From Microglena sp. YARC (taxonomy: Eukaryota; Chlorophyta; Chlorophyceae; Chlamydomonadales; Chlamydomonadaceae): a stretch of 64,000 nucleotides of DNA. Of the stretch, positions 49,390 to 60,330 are shown one piece after another. Location of the stretch: contig CM039464.1 of assembly GCA_022414725.1 (NCBI GenBank), forward strand, positions 38,062,308-38,126,307, read 5' to 3'. Each line of letters opens with the position of its first letter. Position 1 is the stretch's first letter. The notes under the pieces are model-generated. The model was not told where the DNA came from, did not search any database, and was given only the letters and a program-made list of their open reading frames with translations. The position numbers and the translations under genes were made by a program.

Positions 49390-49444
49390 CTAGCCATTCA
49401 TCTTAAGCTCCCTGGCCTCTTGGCAGACAGCACATGGAGAGCAC
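49390..49444 (-). CDS. PLAC8 gene terminal exon
   Basis: Acceptor TTTACAG, 55 nt. One base completes a Trp codon, then [17 protein letters not shown] and stop TAG. Confidence 0.82.
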
Positions 49445-52400
49445 CTGTAAATGGTTTAAGTCGCAGATAATGTCACAGTTGGCATAGGCAGGCCCAGGCA
49501 GGCCATGTTATTTGAGGTTAGGAGAGTCCTGATAGCCTTACAGGCTACCCCTGGACTGTAACACACATACCCAGGCAGGCCATATTATTTTAGGTTGGGA
49601 AAGTCCTGACAGCCTTATAGGCTACTCCTGGACTGTAACACACATACATAGGCAGGCCATATTATTTGAGGTCGGAAAAGTCCTGATAGCCTTATTGGCT
49701 GCCCCTAGACTGTATGTATGTATGTATGTATGTATGTATGTATGTATGTATGTATGTATGTATGTATGTATGTATGTATGTTACAGTCCAGGGGTAGGCC
49801 AAATATGCTAGGGGCTTGTCCAACCGTGAAATATACTAAGGGACTTGCCCAACCGTGATAGGAAAGGCTAAAAATAAATAAGCCCTGGTCTGCAACACAC
49901 ATACATATGCAGGCCATTATTCACTGTTTCCCCCCTGAAATTCATCCACCTTGACACAAGATGGTAAACAAAACATTCATCCACCTTGACACAAGATGGT
50001 AAACAAAACATTCATCCACCTTGACACAAGATGGTAAACAAACAATTCATCCACCTTGACACAAGATGGTAAACAAACAATTCATCCACCTTGACACAAG
50101 ATGGTAAATAAAACATTCATCCACCTTGACACAAGATGGTAAACAAACAATTCATCCACCTTGACACAAGATGGTAAACAAACAATTCATCCACCTTGAC
50201 ACAAGATGGTAAACAAAACATTCATCCACCTTGACACAAGATGGTAAACAAAACATTCATCCACCTTGACACAAGATGGTAAACAAAACATTCATCCACC
50301 TTGACACAAGATGGTAAACAAAACATTCATCCACCTTGACACAAGATGGTAAACAAACAATTCATCCACCTTGACACAAGATGGTAAACAAACAATTCAA
50401 ATCCACCTTGACACAAGATGGTAAACAAAAATGATCAGTTGGGGTAGAGCTTCCGACCACCACATGTAATTTGAATCAACGTTTTAAAAAGTTTCTTGGT
50501 GCCCAATATTAAAAGTGGGGAGGCAAGCCCTTGCGAGTACTTTCGTATGTTGAGTATGTCTGTTACAGTCCAGGGGTAGGCCAAATAGACTAGAGGGACT
50601 AAAAAACAACAAAATAAATAACAATATGTGTGTGTATGTCACAGTCCAGGGGTAGGCCAAATATACTAGAGGGACTAAAAAAATAAAATTGATAACAATA
50701 TACAATGATAACTATATGCGTGTGTTTGTTAAAGTCCAGGGGTAGGCCAAATAGGCTAAATATAAATAGGCAAATAGGATAAAGGAACTTGCCCAAACCC
50801 GATAGAAAGGGCTTAAAAAGCATCGATGAACTGACCCCCAGTACTGCTGTGTCCATTATCATTATAAGCTACTTTGAAAGATGTAAGAAGTACGATGTAA
50901 GATGTACAATATAAGATGTAAGGTGTACGATGTACAATGTAAGATGTACGATGTAAGATATGAGGCAACCTGACAGCAGTTCACAGTCAAGAAACTACAA
51001 ATGTGCATCGTATAGTTACATCAAAGTCCTGCTCCACTCACTCACTCATTCACTCACTCATTAATTAATTAATTGACTCATTCATTCATTCGGCGAGCAG
51101 CAAAACTGCTGGATGAAGCAAATGTGCATCATATAATTACATCACAGTCCTGCTCCACTCACTCACTCATCCATTAATTAACTCATTCATTCATTCATTT
51201 GGCGAGCAGCCAAAGTGCTGGCTGAAGCAAATGCGCAATGTATTATTACATCACAGTCATGCTCCACTCACTCACTCATTCATTGACTCACTCATTCACT
51301 CACTCGCTCATTCATAAATTCGGCGAGCAGCCAAACTGCTGGCTGAAGCAAATGCGCATCATATAGGTACATCAAAGTCCTGCTCCACCCACTCACTCAC
51401 TCATTCACTCACTTATTCATTCATTGAATCACTCATTCACTCACTCGCTCATACATAAATTCGGCGAGCAGCCAAACTGCTGGATGAAGCAAATGCGCAT
51501 CGTACAGTCACATCACAGTACTGCTCCACTCACTCACTCATTCACTCACTTATTCATTCATTGACTCACTCATTCACTCACTTGCTCATACACGATCTCG
51601 GCGAGCAGCCAAACTGCTGGCTGAAGCAAATGCGCATCGTACAGTCATATCACAGTACTGCTCCACTCACTCACTCACTCATTCACTCACTCATTAATTA
51701 ATTGACTCATTCATTCATTTGGCGAGCAGCCAAACTGCTGGCTGAAGCAAATGCGCATCGTACAGTCACTTCAAAGTACTGCTCCACTCATTCACTCATA
51801 TATTAATTAAATAATCCATTTGGTGAGCAGTCAAATTGCTGGCTGAAGCTATATAACCAAGTTCAAGTTGCTTCAAATTCCTGCTCCAAGCAATCATTCA
51901 TTCATTCATTCATTAGGCGATCGGCCAAATTAATGGCTGAAAATATGTAACCAAGTTCAAGCTGGATTTTGTACTGGTAATGTTTTTACTGCCGAAGACG
52001 GCGAGCAGCCAAATTGCTGGTTGAAGCTATGTAACCAAGTTCAAGCTGGATTTTGTACTGGTAATGTTTTTACTGCCCAAGATGGCGAGCAGCCAAATTG
52101 CTGGTTGAAGCTATGTAAACAAGTTCAAGCTGGATTTTGTACTGGTAATGTTTTTACTGCCGAAGATGGCGAGCAGCCAAATTGCTGGCTGAAACTATGT
52201 AACCAAGTTCAAGCTGGATTTTTCTCCTGGTTATGTTTCTACTGCCAAAGATGGCGAGCAGCAAAATTGCTGGATGAAACTATGTAACCAAGTTCAAGCT
52301 GGATTTTGTACTGGTAATGTTTTTACTGCCGAAGATGGCGAGCAGCCAAATTGCTGGATGAAGCTATGTAAACAAGTTCAAGCTGGATTTTGTACTGGTA

Positions 52401-55338
52401 ATGTTTTTACTGCCGAAGATGGCGAGCAGCCAAATTGCTGGCTGAAACTATGTAACCAAGTTCAAGCTGGATTTTTCTCCAGGTTATGTTTCTACTGCCA
52501 AAGATGGCGAGCAGCAAAATTGCTGGATGAAGCTATGTAACCAAGTTCCAGCTGGATTTTGTACTGGTAATGTTTTTACTGCCAAAGATGGCGAGCAGCC
52601 AAATTGCTGGTTGAAGCTATGTAAACAAGTTCAAGCTGGATTTTGTACTGGTAATATTTTAACTGCCAAAGATGGCGAGCAGCAAAATTGCTGGTTGAAG
52701 CTATGTAAACAATTTCAAGCTGGATTTTGTACTGGTAATGTTTTTACTGCCGAAGATGGCGAGCAGCCAAATTGCTGGCTGAAACTATGTAACCAAGTTC
52801 CAGCTGGATTTTGTACTGGTAATGTTTTTACTGCCAAAGATGGCGAGCAGCCAAATTGCTGGCTGAAACTATGTAACCAAGTTCAAGCTGGATTTTTCTC
52901 CTGGTTATGTTTCTACTGCCAAAGATGGCGAGCAGCCAAATTGCTGGATGGAGCTATGTAAACAAGTTCAAGCTGGATTTTGTACTGGTAATGTTTTTAC
53001 TGCCAAAGATGGCGAGCAGCAAAATTGCTGGATGAAGCTATGTAAATAAGTTCAAGCTGGATTTTGTACTGGTAATGTTTTTACTGCCAAAGATGGCGAG
53101 CAGCCAAATTGCTGGCTGAAACTATGTAACCAAGTTCAAGCTGGATTTTTCTCCTGGTTATGTTTCTACCGCCAATGATGGCGAGCAGCAAAATTGCTGG
53201 ATGAAGCTATGTAAACAAGTTCAAGCTGGATTTTGTACTGGTAATGTTTTTACTGCCAAAGATGGCGAGCAGCAAAATTGCTGGATGAAGCTATGTAAAC
53301 AAGTTCAAGCTGGATTTTGTACTGGTAATGTTTTTACTGCCGAAGATGGCGAGCAGCAAAATTGATGGCTGAAACTATGTAACCAAGTTCAAGCTGGATT
53401 TTTCTCCTGGTTATGTTTCTACTGCCAAAGATGGCGAGCAGCCAAATTGCTGGATGAAGCTATGTAAACAAGTTCAAGCTGGATTTTGTACTGGTAATGT
53501 TTTTACTGCCGAAGATGGCGAGCAGCCAAAATGCTGGCTGAAACTATGTAACCAAGTTCAAGCTGGATTTCTCTCCTGGTTATGTTTCTACTGCCAAAGA
53601 TGGTGAGCAGCTAAATTGCTGGATGAAGCTATGTAACCAAGTTCAAGTAACATCAAATCTCTGCTCCACTCACCAGCAGTACGTAAAGCAGTCTGACACT
53701 GGTTCAAAATACAAAAAACATAAAAAACAAAAATAAAAACAAATACAAAATACATAAAATAAAAACAAATGCAAAATACATAAAATAAAAACAAAATACA
53801 TAAAATAAAAACAAGTTCAAAATACAAAAAACATAATATTTATCGTAATGTTGCAGCACAGGACTGTTTCACTCACCAGCAGTGCATGCAGCAGTCTGAC
53901 ACTGGTTCAAATTCAAATTCAAACTCAAACTTTAAAAATACAAAATATCTCTGGGCGGTACTCGCAAGTGGGCCCCTTTGGTGTAAGCAGCGGGTTGCTA
54001 GTCTTAGGCTTCAAGTACCGGACCCCTGGGCAGTACTTGGCTGCTAACATCCTTTCAAGTATCGCCCCCCTGGGCGGTACTTGGCTGCTATGTATCATGA
54101 AGTTATTGTACAGTCCTGCTCCACACACCAGCAGTGCTTACAGCAGTCCGACACTAATTCAAAATTCAAAAATATAGAATGGGTGGCAATTGCTAGAAAA
54201 TTGAGTTTTACCAAAATGCTTAAGACTCCCAGAATTTAGCCGGAGTGCCTGGACTACAAAATGGTTTTAAATTGTACGTTTTATAAAACCTACCAAATGA
54301 TATGTATCTTTATGTATCATAATGTATGAATGTATCATTAAGTACCGGCACAGGCCTGATTCACTCGCCAGTGGTGCATACAGCAGTATGACACTGGTTA
54401 AAAATTAAAAAATACAGAATATGTATCATTATGTTGCAGCACAGGCCTGATTAAAAAATACAGAATATATAATTAAAAATTAAAAAATACAGAATATGTA
54501 TCATATTAAAATACAGAATATGTATATATTTATTTTAATATGTATCATATTAAAATACAGAATATGTATCATGTAATTCAAAATTAAAAAATACAGAATA
54601 TGTATCATAAAATTAAAAAATACAGAATATGTATCATTATGTTGCAGCACAGGCCTGATTCACTCACCAGCAGTGCATGCAGCAGTATGACACTGGTAAA
54701 AAACAAATAAATACATGAATAGATAAATAAACAAATAAATAAATACATAAATAAATTTAAAAAAAGAAAATATGTGTGATTAAGTCAAAGAATTGAGAGA
54801 CCAACTCATGCGGCATTGTCAGGTGGCTTGCGACGAATGCTTAGGTCGACGCAAACCCTTTAGGGCTAAGTGGCACTTCACCCGGTGTGACCGGTGTAAC
54901 CGTCGAGTCTATAGTACATTGAGGGCGGTAATAATAAAAAACAGGAAATATGTTACAGGTCTGCTTCACTCACCAGCGGTGTGTGCAGCAGCCTGGTAAT
55001 GGTAGAAAAAAAACCAAATATGTGTTATAAAGTTACAGGTCTGCTTCACTCACCAGCAGTGTGTGCAGCAGCCTGGTAATGGTAGAAAAAAAACCAAATA
55101 TGTGTTATAAAGTTACAGGTCTGCTTCACTCACCAGCAGTGTGTGCAGCAGTCTGACAGCGGCTCCTCATGGAGATCTGAAGGTGGGGTTGGGGTTGGGT
55201 TGGGTTTGTTGGTTACACAACTATTTTGCAGTCCAGAAACACAAGCTCATGCAGTATATATAAACTCATTCATTCACAACTCAGAAACAATAAGACAGAC
55301 AGCCAGAAATAAGCGTTATAGATCAAACACACCCAACT

Positions 55339-55398
<60 letters not shown>

Positions 55399-55602
55399 TC
55401 TCATACAAATAAATTCACATGCACCACACTTCATGCACATGCCACAATTTGCACACCCACATACAGCCCGTACATAATGCAGACCCAAGGCCAATACGCC
55501 CTCCTTGATGCAACGAAGTACACACACACCACAAAGCATGCACACGAAAGTACTCACTGTACTTGTAGCGTACTGCCTGTCGAGGTCTTGAGGCAAATAT
55601 AC
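49390..55602 (-). CDS. PLAC8-domain protein, C-terminal three exons (5' part not in view)
   Basis: Exons 55602-55558, 55176-55134 and 49444-49390 join in phase and end at a TAG stop at 49392-49390. They give 46 C-terminal residues: [46 protein letters not shown]. The D-C-C-x-H-C-x-C-x-P-C-x-x-C-Q-E-x-R-E-L pattern is the C-terminal signature of the PLAC8 (Cys-rich, PCR/FW2.2-like) family: small membrane-associated proteins linked to metal transport and cell-number control. The preceding R-x-A-x-R-x-x-Y-x-L is the usual lead-in. The N-terminal CCPC-type half must lie upstream, in or beyond the satellite and gap. The 5.7-kb last intron holds four tandem arrays. The exons are tiny (45, 43 and 55 nt), so the gene is invisible to simple open-frame searches. 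Confidence 0.82.
49485..49930. repeat. TGGACTGTAAC repeats in tandem, with (TATG)n
   Basis: A ~68-bp unit (AGGCAGGCCATATTATTTGA to CCCTGGACTGTAACACACAT) repeats three times and leads into a (TATG)n microsatellite at 49713-49780. An inverted copy follows. Confidence 0.85.
49940..50430. repeat. 35-bp minisatellite, about 13 copies
   Basis: TTCATCCACCTTGACACAAG plus ATGGTAAACAAAACA repeats almost perfectly. The main variation is CAAAACA versus CAAACAA at the unit edge. Confidence 0.95.
50560..50870. repeat. Reverse copies of the TGGACTGTAAC dispersed repeat
   Basis: GTTACAGTCCAGGGGTAGGCC or a variant occurs at about 50562, 50637 and 50727, each followed by AAATA(G/T)(A/G)CTA. Confidence 0.78.
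50880..51900. repeat. ~120-bp repeat with (CACT/CATT)n and a GCAGCC hairpin
   Basis: About seven units, each an ACTCACTCATTCATTCATT-type stretch, then GGCGAGCAGCCAAACTGCTG, GCTGAAGCAAATGCGCATCG and CAGTACTGCTCC. The first 120 bases are an older GTAAGATGTACGATGTAAGA tract. Confidence 0.88.
51955..53650. repeat. 84-85-bp tandem repeat, about 20 copies
   Basis: Unit: GGCGAGCAGCCAAATTGCTG, GCTGAAGCTATGTAACCAAG, TTCAAGCTGGATTTTGTACT, GGTAATGTTTTTACTGCC(A/G)AAGAT. GCGAGC occurs at 52001, 52085, 52169 and 52254. A variant with TTTTTCTCCTGGTTATGTTT alternates about every third unit, giving a higher-order ~253-bp period. The 84-nt period keeps a frame open, producing repetitive 88- and 144-codon artefacts. 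Confidence 0.93.
53655..55133 (-). repeat. PLAC8 exon donor-junction array, about 8 copies
   Basis: CACTCACCAGCAGTGTGTGC with AGCAGTCTGACA (the penultimate exon's last ~25-30 nt and donor on plus) recurs at about 53671, 53874, 54126, 54365, 54665, 54971 and 55051. The last two and the real exon are 80 apart. Spacers are A-rich (AAAAATACAGAATATGTATC). Confidence 0.88.
55134..55176 (-). CDS. PLAC8 gene penultimate exon
   Basis: Acceptor ACCTTCAG, donor CTG|GTGAGTG, 43 nt; reads [14 protein letters not shown] plus two bases of a Trp codon. Its donor edge is copied many times into the following intron. Confidence 0.8.
55340..55400 (+). repeat. (CT)n and (AC)n microsatellite
   Basis: About 20 CT dinucleotides followed by about nine AC dinucleotides, 150 bases upstream (gene sense 5') of the penultimate PLAC8 exon. 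Confidence 0.95.
55558..55602 (-). CDS. PLAC8 gene antepenultimate exon
   Basis: Acceptor GCTATAG, donor ACA|GTGAGTAC, 45 nt; reads [14 protein letters not shown] with split codons at both ends. Phase agrees with the next exon. The upstream exon was not found. Confidence 0.7.
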
Positions 55603-55607
55603 CTATA

Positions 55608-56240
55608 GCAAGTAAAGCATGGGGAAAAGGAAGTAAAGCATGGGAGGAAGCAAGTAAAGCATGGGGAAAAGTAAGAAAAGCATGGGAGGAAGCAAGTAAC
55701 GCATGGGAAAAAGGAAGTAAAGCATGGGAAAATCATATTTGGATCTGTATATCTGTGGATATCATAGATCTGTGGATCTGTACATCTGTAGATATCATAC
55801 ATTTATGGATCTGTATATCTGTGGATATCATAGATCTGTGGATCTACATACATCATTTATCTGTGGATATCGCAAGAACTGGGGAAATGTATACAACACA
55901 CACAAACAAATCACAATAAAAACACACACAAACAAATCACGATACAAAACACATACAAACTTATCTGTGGAAATGTATACAACACAACACAAACAAATCA
56001 CAATGAAAACACACACAAACAAATCGCAATACAAAACACATACAAACTTTTGTGTGGAAATGTATACAACACACACAAACAAATTATACAAAACACAAAA
56101 CATCAGTAAACCGAATTATAAAAAACACAAACAAACAAAATTATGTATACAAAACACAAACAAACAAAATTGTAACAAATTATACAAAACACACATAAAC
56201 AAAATTATACAAAAAACAAAACATCAGTAAACAAACACAG
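55608..56240. repeat. Mixed short tandem repeats
   Basis: AAGTAAAGCATGGGGAAAAGG (~21-23 bp, 55608-55733), ATCTGTGGATATCATAGATC (~40 bp, 55735-55870), then an ACACACAAACAAATCACAAT / CTTATCTGTGGAAATGTATA unit of about 85 bp (55870-56235). Confidence 0.85.
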
Positions 56241-56249
56241 TGTATGGAG

Positions 56250-59200
56250 CAGGCTCATCCTATAAACATACAAGCAACATGTTCACAAGCAAAGCAATGT
56301 GTGAAGCTGCACAAGTGTGTACAAGAGGAACACGCAGGTGAAGATGTATGAGTGTGGGCAACAGCAATTAGCAGGTGAAGTAGGTAGGTAATAGAAACAT
56401 ATGACGAGCCCGACATTCACAAGAAGAGGAAGGCATGAAGCTGCACAAGTGTGTACAAGAGGAACATGCAGGTGAAGTAGGCAAATACTAGAAACATATC
56501 ATGAGCCAGACATTCACAAGAAGAGGAAGGCATGAAGCTGTACAAGTGTGGGCAACAGCAATTAGCAGGTGAAGTAGGTAGGTAATAGAAACATATGACG
56601 AGCCCGACATTCACAAGAAGAGGAAGGCATGAAGCTGCACAAGTGTGTACAAGAGGAACATGCAGGTGAAGTAGGCAAATACTAGAAACATATCATGAGC
56701 CAGACATTCACAAGAAGAGGAAGGCATGAAGCTGTATATGTGTGGGCAACAGCAATTAGCAGGTGAAGGTAGGTAATAGAAACATATGGTGTGAAGCTTA
56801 TAAAGGCGAAGAGGAAGGCATTGAAGCCCCCGACATTCACAAGAAGAGGAAGGCATGAAGCTGCACAAGTGTGTACAAGAGGAACATGCAGGTGAAGTAG
56901 GCAAATACTAGAAACATATCATGAGCCAGACATTCACAAGAAGAGGAAGGCATGAAGCTGTATAAGTGTGGGCAACAGCAATTAGCAGGTGAAGTAGGTA
57001 GGTAATAGAAACATATGACGAGCCCGACATTCACAAGAAGAGGAAGGCATGAAGCTGCACAAGTGTGTACAAGAGGAACATGCAGGTGAAGTAGGCAAAT
57101 ACTAGAAAACATATCATGAGCCAGACATTCACAAGAAGAGGAAGGCATGAAGCTGTATAAGTGTGGGCAACAAGCAATTAGCAGGTGAAGTAGGTAGGTA
57201 AATAGAAACATATGACGAGCCCGACATTCACAAGAAGAGGAAGGCATGAAGCTGCACAAGTGTGTACAAGAGGAACATGCAAGGTGAAGTAGGCAAATAC
57301 TAGAACATATCATGAGCCAGACATTCACAAGAAGAGGAAGGCATGAAGCTGTATAAGTGTGGGCAACAGCAATTAGCAGGTGAAGTAGGTAGGTAATAGA
57401 AACATATGACGAGCCCGACATTCACAAGAAGAGGAAGGCATGAAGCTGCACAAGTGTGTACAAGAGGAACATGCAGGTGAAGTAGGCAAATACTAGAAAC
57501 ATATCATGAGCCAGACATTCACAAGAAAGAGGAAGGCATGAAGCTGTATAAGTGTGGGCAACAGCAATTAGCAGGTGAAGTAGGTAGGTAATAGAAACAT
57601 ATGACGAGCCCGACATTCACAAGAAGAGGAAGGCATGAAGCTGCACAAGTGTGTACAAGAGGAACATGCAGGTGAAGTAGGCAAATACTAGAAACATATC
57701 ATGAGCCAGACATTCACAAGAAGAGGAAGGCATGAAGCTGTATAAGTGTGGGCAACAGCAATTAGCAGGTGAAGTAGGTAGGTAATAGAAACATATGACG
57801 AGCCCGACATTCACAAGAAGAGGAAGGCATGAAGCTGCACAAGTGTGTACAAGAGGAACATGCAGGTGAAGTAGGCAAATACTAGAAACATATCATGAGC
57901 CAGACATTCACAAGAAGAGGAAGGCATGAAGCTGTATAAGTGTGGGCAACAGCAATTAGCAGGTGAAGTAGGTTAGGTAATAGAAACATATGACGAGCCC
58001 GACATTCACAAGAAGAGGAAGGCATGAAGCTGCACAAGTGTGTACAAGAGGAACATGCAGGTGAAGTAGGCAAATACTAGAAACATATCATGAGCCAGAC
58101 ATTCACAAGAAGAGGAAGGCATGAAGCTGTATAAGTGTGGGCAACAGCAATTAGCAGGTGAAGTAGGTAGGTAATAGAAACATATGACGAGCCCGACATT
58201 CACAAAGAAGAGGAAGGCATGAAGCTGCACAAGTGTGTACAAGAGGAACATGCAGGTGAAGTAGGCAAATACTAGAAACATATCATGAGCCAGACATTCA
58301 CAAGAAGAGGAAGGCATGAAGCTGTATAAGTGTGGGCAACAGCAATTAGCAGGTGAAGTAGGTAGGTAATTAGAAACATATGACGAGCCCGACATTCACA
58401 AGAAAGAGGAAGGCATGAAGCTGCACAAGTGTGTACAAGAGAACATGCAGGTGAAGTAGGCAAATACTAGAACATATCATGAGCCAGACATTCACAAGAA
58501 GAGGAAGCATGAAGCTGTATAAGTGTGGGCAACAGCAATTAGCAGGTGAAGTAAAAGGTAGGTAAATAGAAAACATATGACTGAGCCCGACATTCACAAG
58601 AAGAGGAAGGCATGAAGCTGCACAAGTGTGTACAAGAGGAACATGCAGGTGAAGTAGGCAAATACTAGAAACATATCATGAGCCAGACATTCACAAGAAG
58701 AGGAAGGCCATGAAGCTGTATAAGTGTGGGCAACAGCAATTAGCAGGTGAAGTAGGTAGGTAATAGAAACATATGACGAGCCCGACATTCACAAGAAGAG
58801 GAAGGCATGAAGCTGCACAAGTGTGTACAAGAGGAACATGCAGGTGAAGTAGGCAAATACTAGAAACATATCATGAGCCAGACATTCACAAGAAGAGGAA
58901 GGCATGAAGCTGTATAAGTGTGGGCAACAGCAATTAGCAGGTGAAGTAGGTAGGTAATTAGAAACATATGACGAGCCCGACATTCACAAGAAGAGGAAGG
59001 CATGAAGCCTGCACAAGTGTGTACAAGAGGAACATGCAGGTGAAGTAGGCAAATACTAGAAACATATCATGAGCCAGACATTCACAAGAAGAGGAAGGCA
59101 TGAAGCTGTATAAGTGTGGGCAACAGCAATTAGCAGGTGAAGTAGGTAGGTAATAGAAACATATGACGAGCCCGACATTCACAAGAAGAGGAAGGCATGA

Positions 59201-60330
59201 AGCTGCACAAGTGTGTACAAGAGGAACATGCAGGTGAAGTAGGCAAATACTAGAAACATATCATGAGCCAGACATTCACAAGAAGAGGAAGGCATGAAGC
59301 TGTATAAGTGTGGGCACAGCAATTAGCAGGTGAAGTAGGTAGGTAATAGAAACATATGACGAGCCCGACATTCACAAGAAGAGGAAGGCATGAAGCTGCA
59401 CAAGTGTGTACAAGAAGGAAACATGCAGGTGAAGTAGGCAAATACTAGAAACATATCATGAGCCAGACATTCACAGCAGAAGAGGAAGGCATGAAGCTGA
59501 GAGGCATATAAGTGTGGGCAACAGCAATTAGCAGGTGAAGTAGGTAGGTAAGTAGAAACATATGACGAGCCCGGACATTCACAAGAAGAGGAAGGCATGA
59601 AGCTGCACAAGTGTGTACAAGAGGAACATGCAGGTGAAGTAGGCAAATACTAGAAACATATCATGAGCCAGACATTCACAAGAAGAGGAAGGCATGAAGC
59701 TGTATAAGTGTGGGCAACAGCAATTAACAGGTGAAGTAGGTAGGTAATAGAAACATATGACGAGCCCGACATTCACAAGAAGAGGAAGGCATGAAGCTGC
59801 ACAAGTGTGTACAAGAGGAACATGCAGGTGAAGTAGGCAAATACTAGAAACATATCATGAGCCAGACATTCACAAGAAGAGGAAGGCATGAAGCTGTATA
59901 AGTGTGGGCAACAGCAATTAGCAGGTGAAGTAGGTAGGTAATAGAAACATATGACGAGCCGACATTCACAAGAAGAGGAAGGCATGAGCTGCACAAAGTG
60001 TGTACAAGAGGAACATGCAGGTGAAGTAGGCAAATACTAGAAACATATCATGAGCCAGACATTCACAAGAAGAGGAAGGCATGAAGCTGTATAAGTGTGG
60101 GCAACAGCAATTAGCAGGTGAAGTAGGTAGGTAATAGAAACATATGACGAGCACGACATTCCACAAGAAGAGGAAGGCATGAAGCTGCACAAGTGTGTAC
60201 AAGAGGAACATGCAGGTGAAGTAGCAAATACTAGAACATATCATGAGCTAGACATTCACAAGAAGAGGAAGGCATGAAGCTGTAATAAGTGTGGGCAACA
60301 GCATTAGCAGGTGAGTAGGTAGGTAATAGA
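56250..60330. repeat. Dimeric satellite, 194 bp (97 + 97), about 21 dimers
   Basis: Two 97-bp monomers alternate. Both start CATTCACAAGAAGAGGAAGG; monomer A continues GCTGCACAAGTGTGTACAAG, monomer B GCTGTATAAGTGTGGGCAAC. Starts at 57614 (A), 57711 (B) and 57808 (A) show the exact spacing. Dimers are nearly identical apart from single-base indels. Minus-strand frames of 60-190 codons are translations of the array. Confidence 0.96.

Noticed and set aside
52021..52961. Repeated 88- and 144-codon Cys-rich frames ([14 protein letters not shown] units)
   Set aside because: The 84-bp tandem array keeps frame by period alone; the frames start and stop with the array's variant units.
55381..55596. 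71-codon Cys-rich minus-strand frame overlapping the PLAC8 exon at 55558-55602
   Set aside because: It uses a different frame from the phase-consistent exon chain and runs through its splice donor into (AC)n repeat.
56417..60244. Many minus-strand frames that look like repeated hydrophobic peptides (YFTCMFLLYTLVQ)
   Set aside because: Translations of the 97+97 bp satellite; frame changes at every indel.
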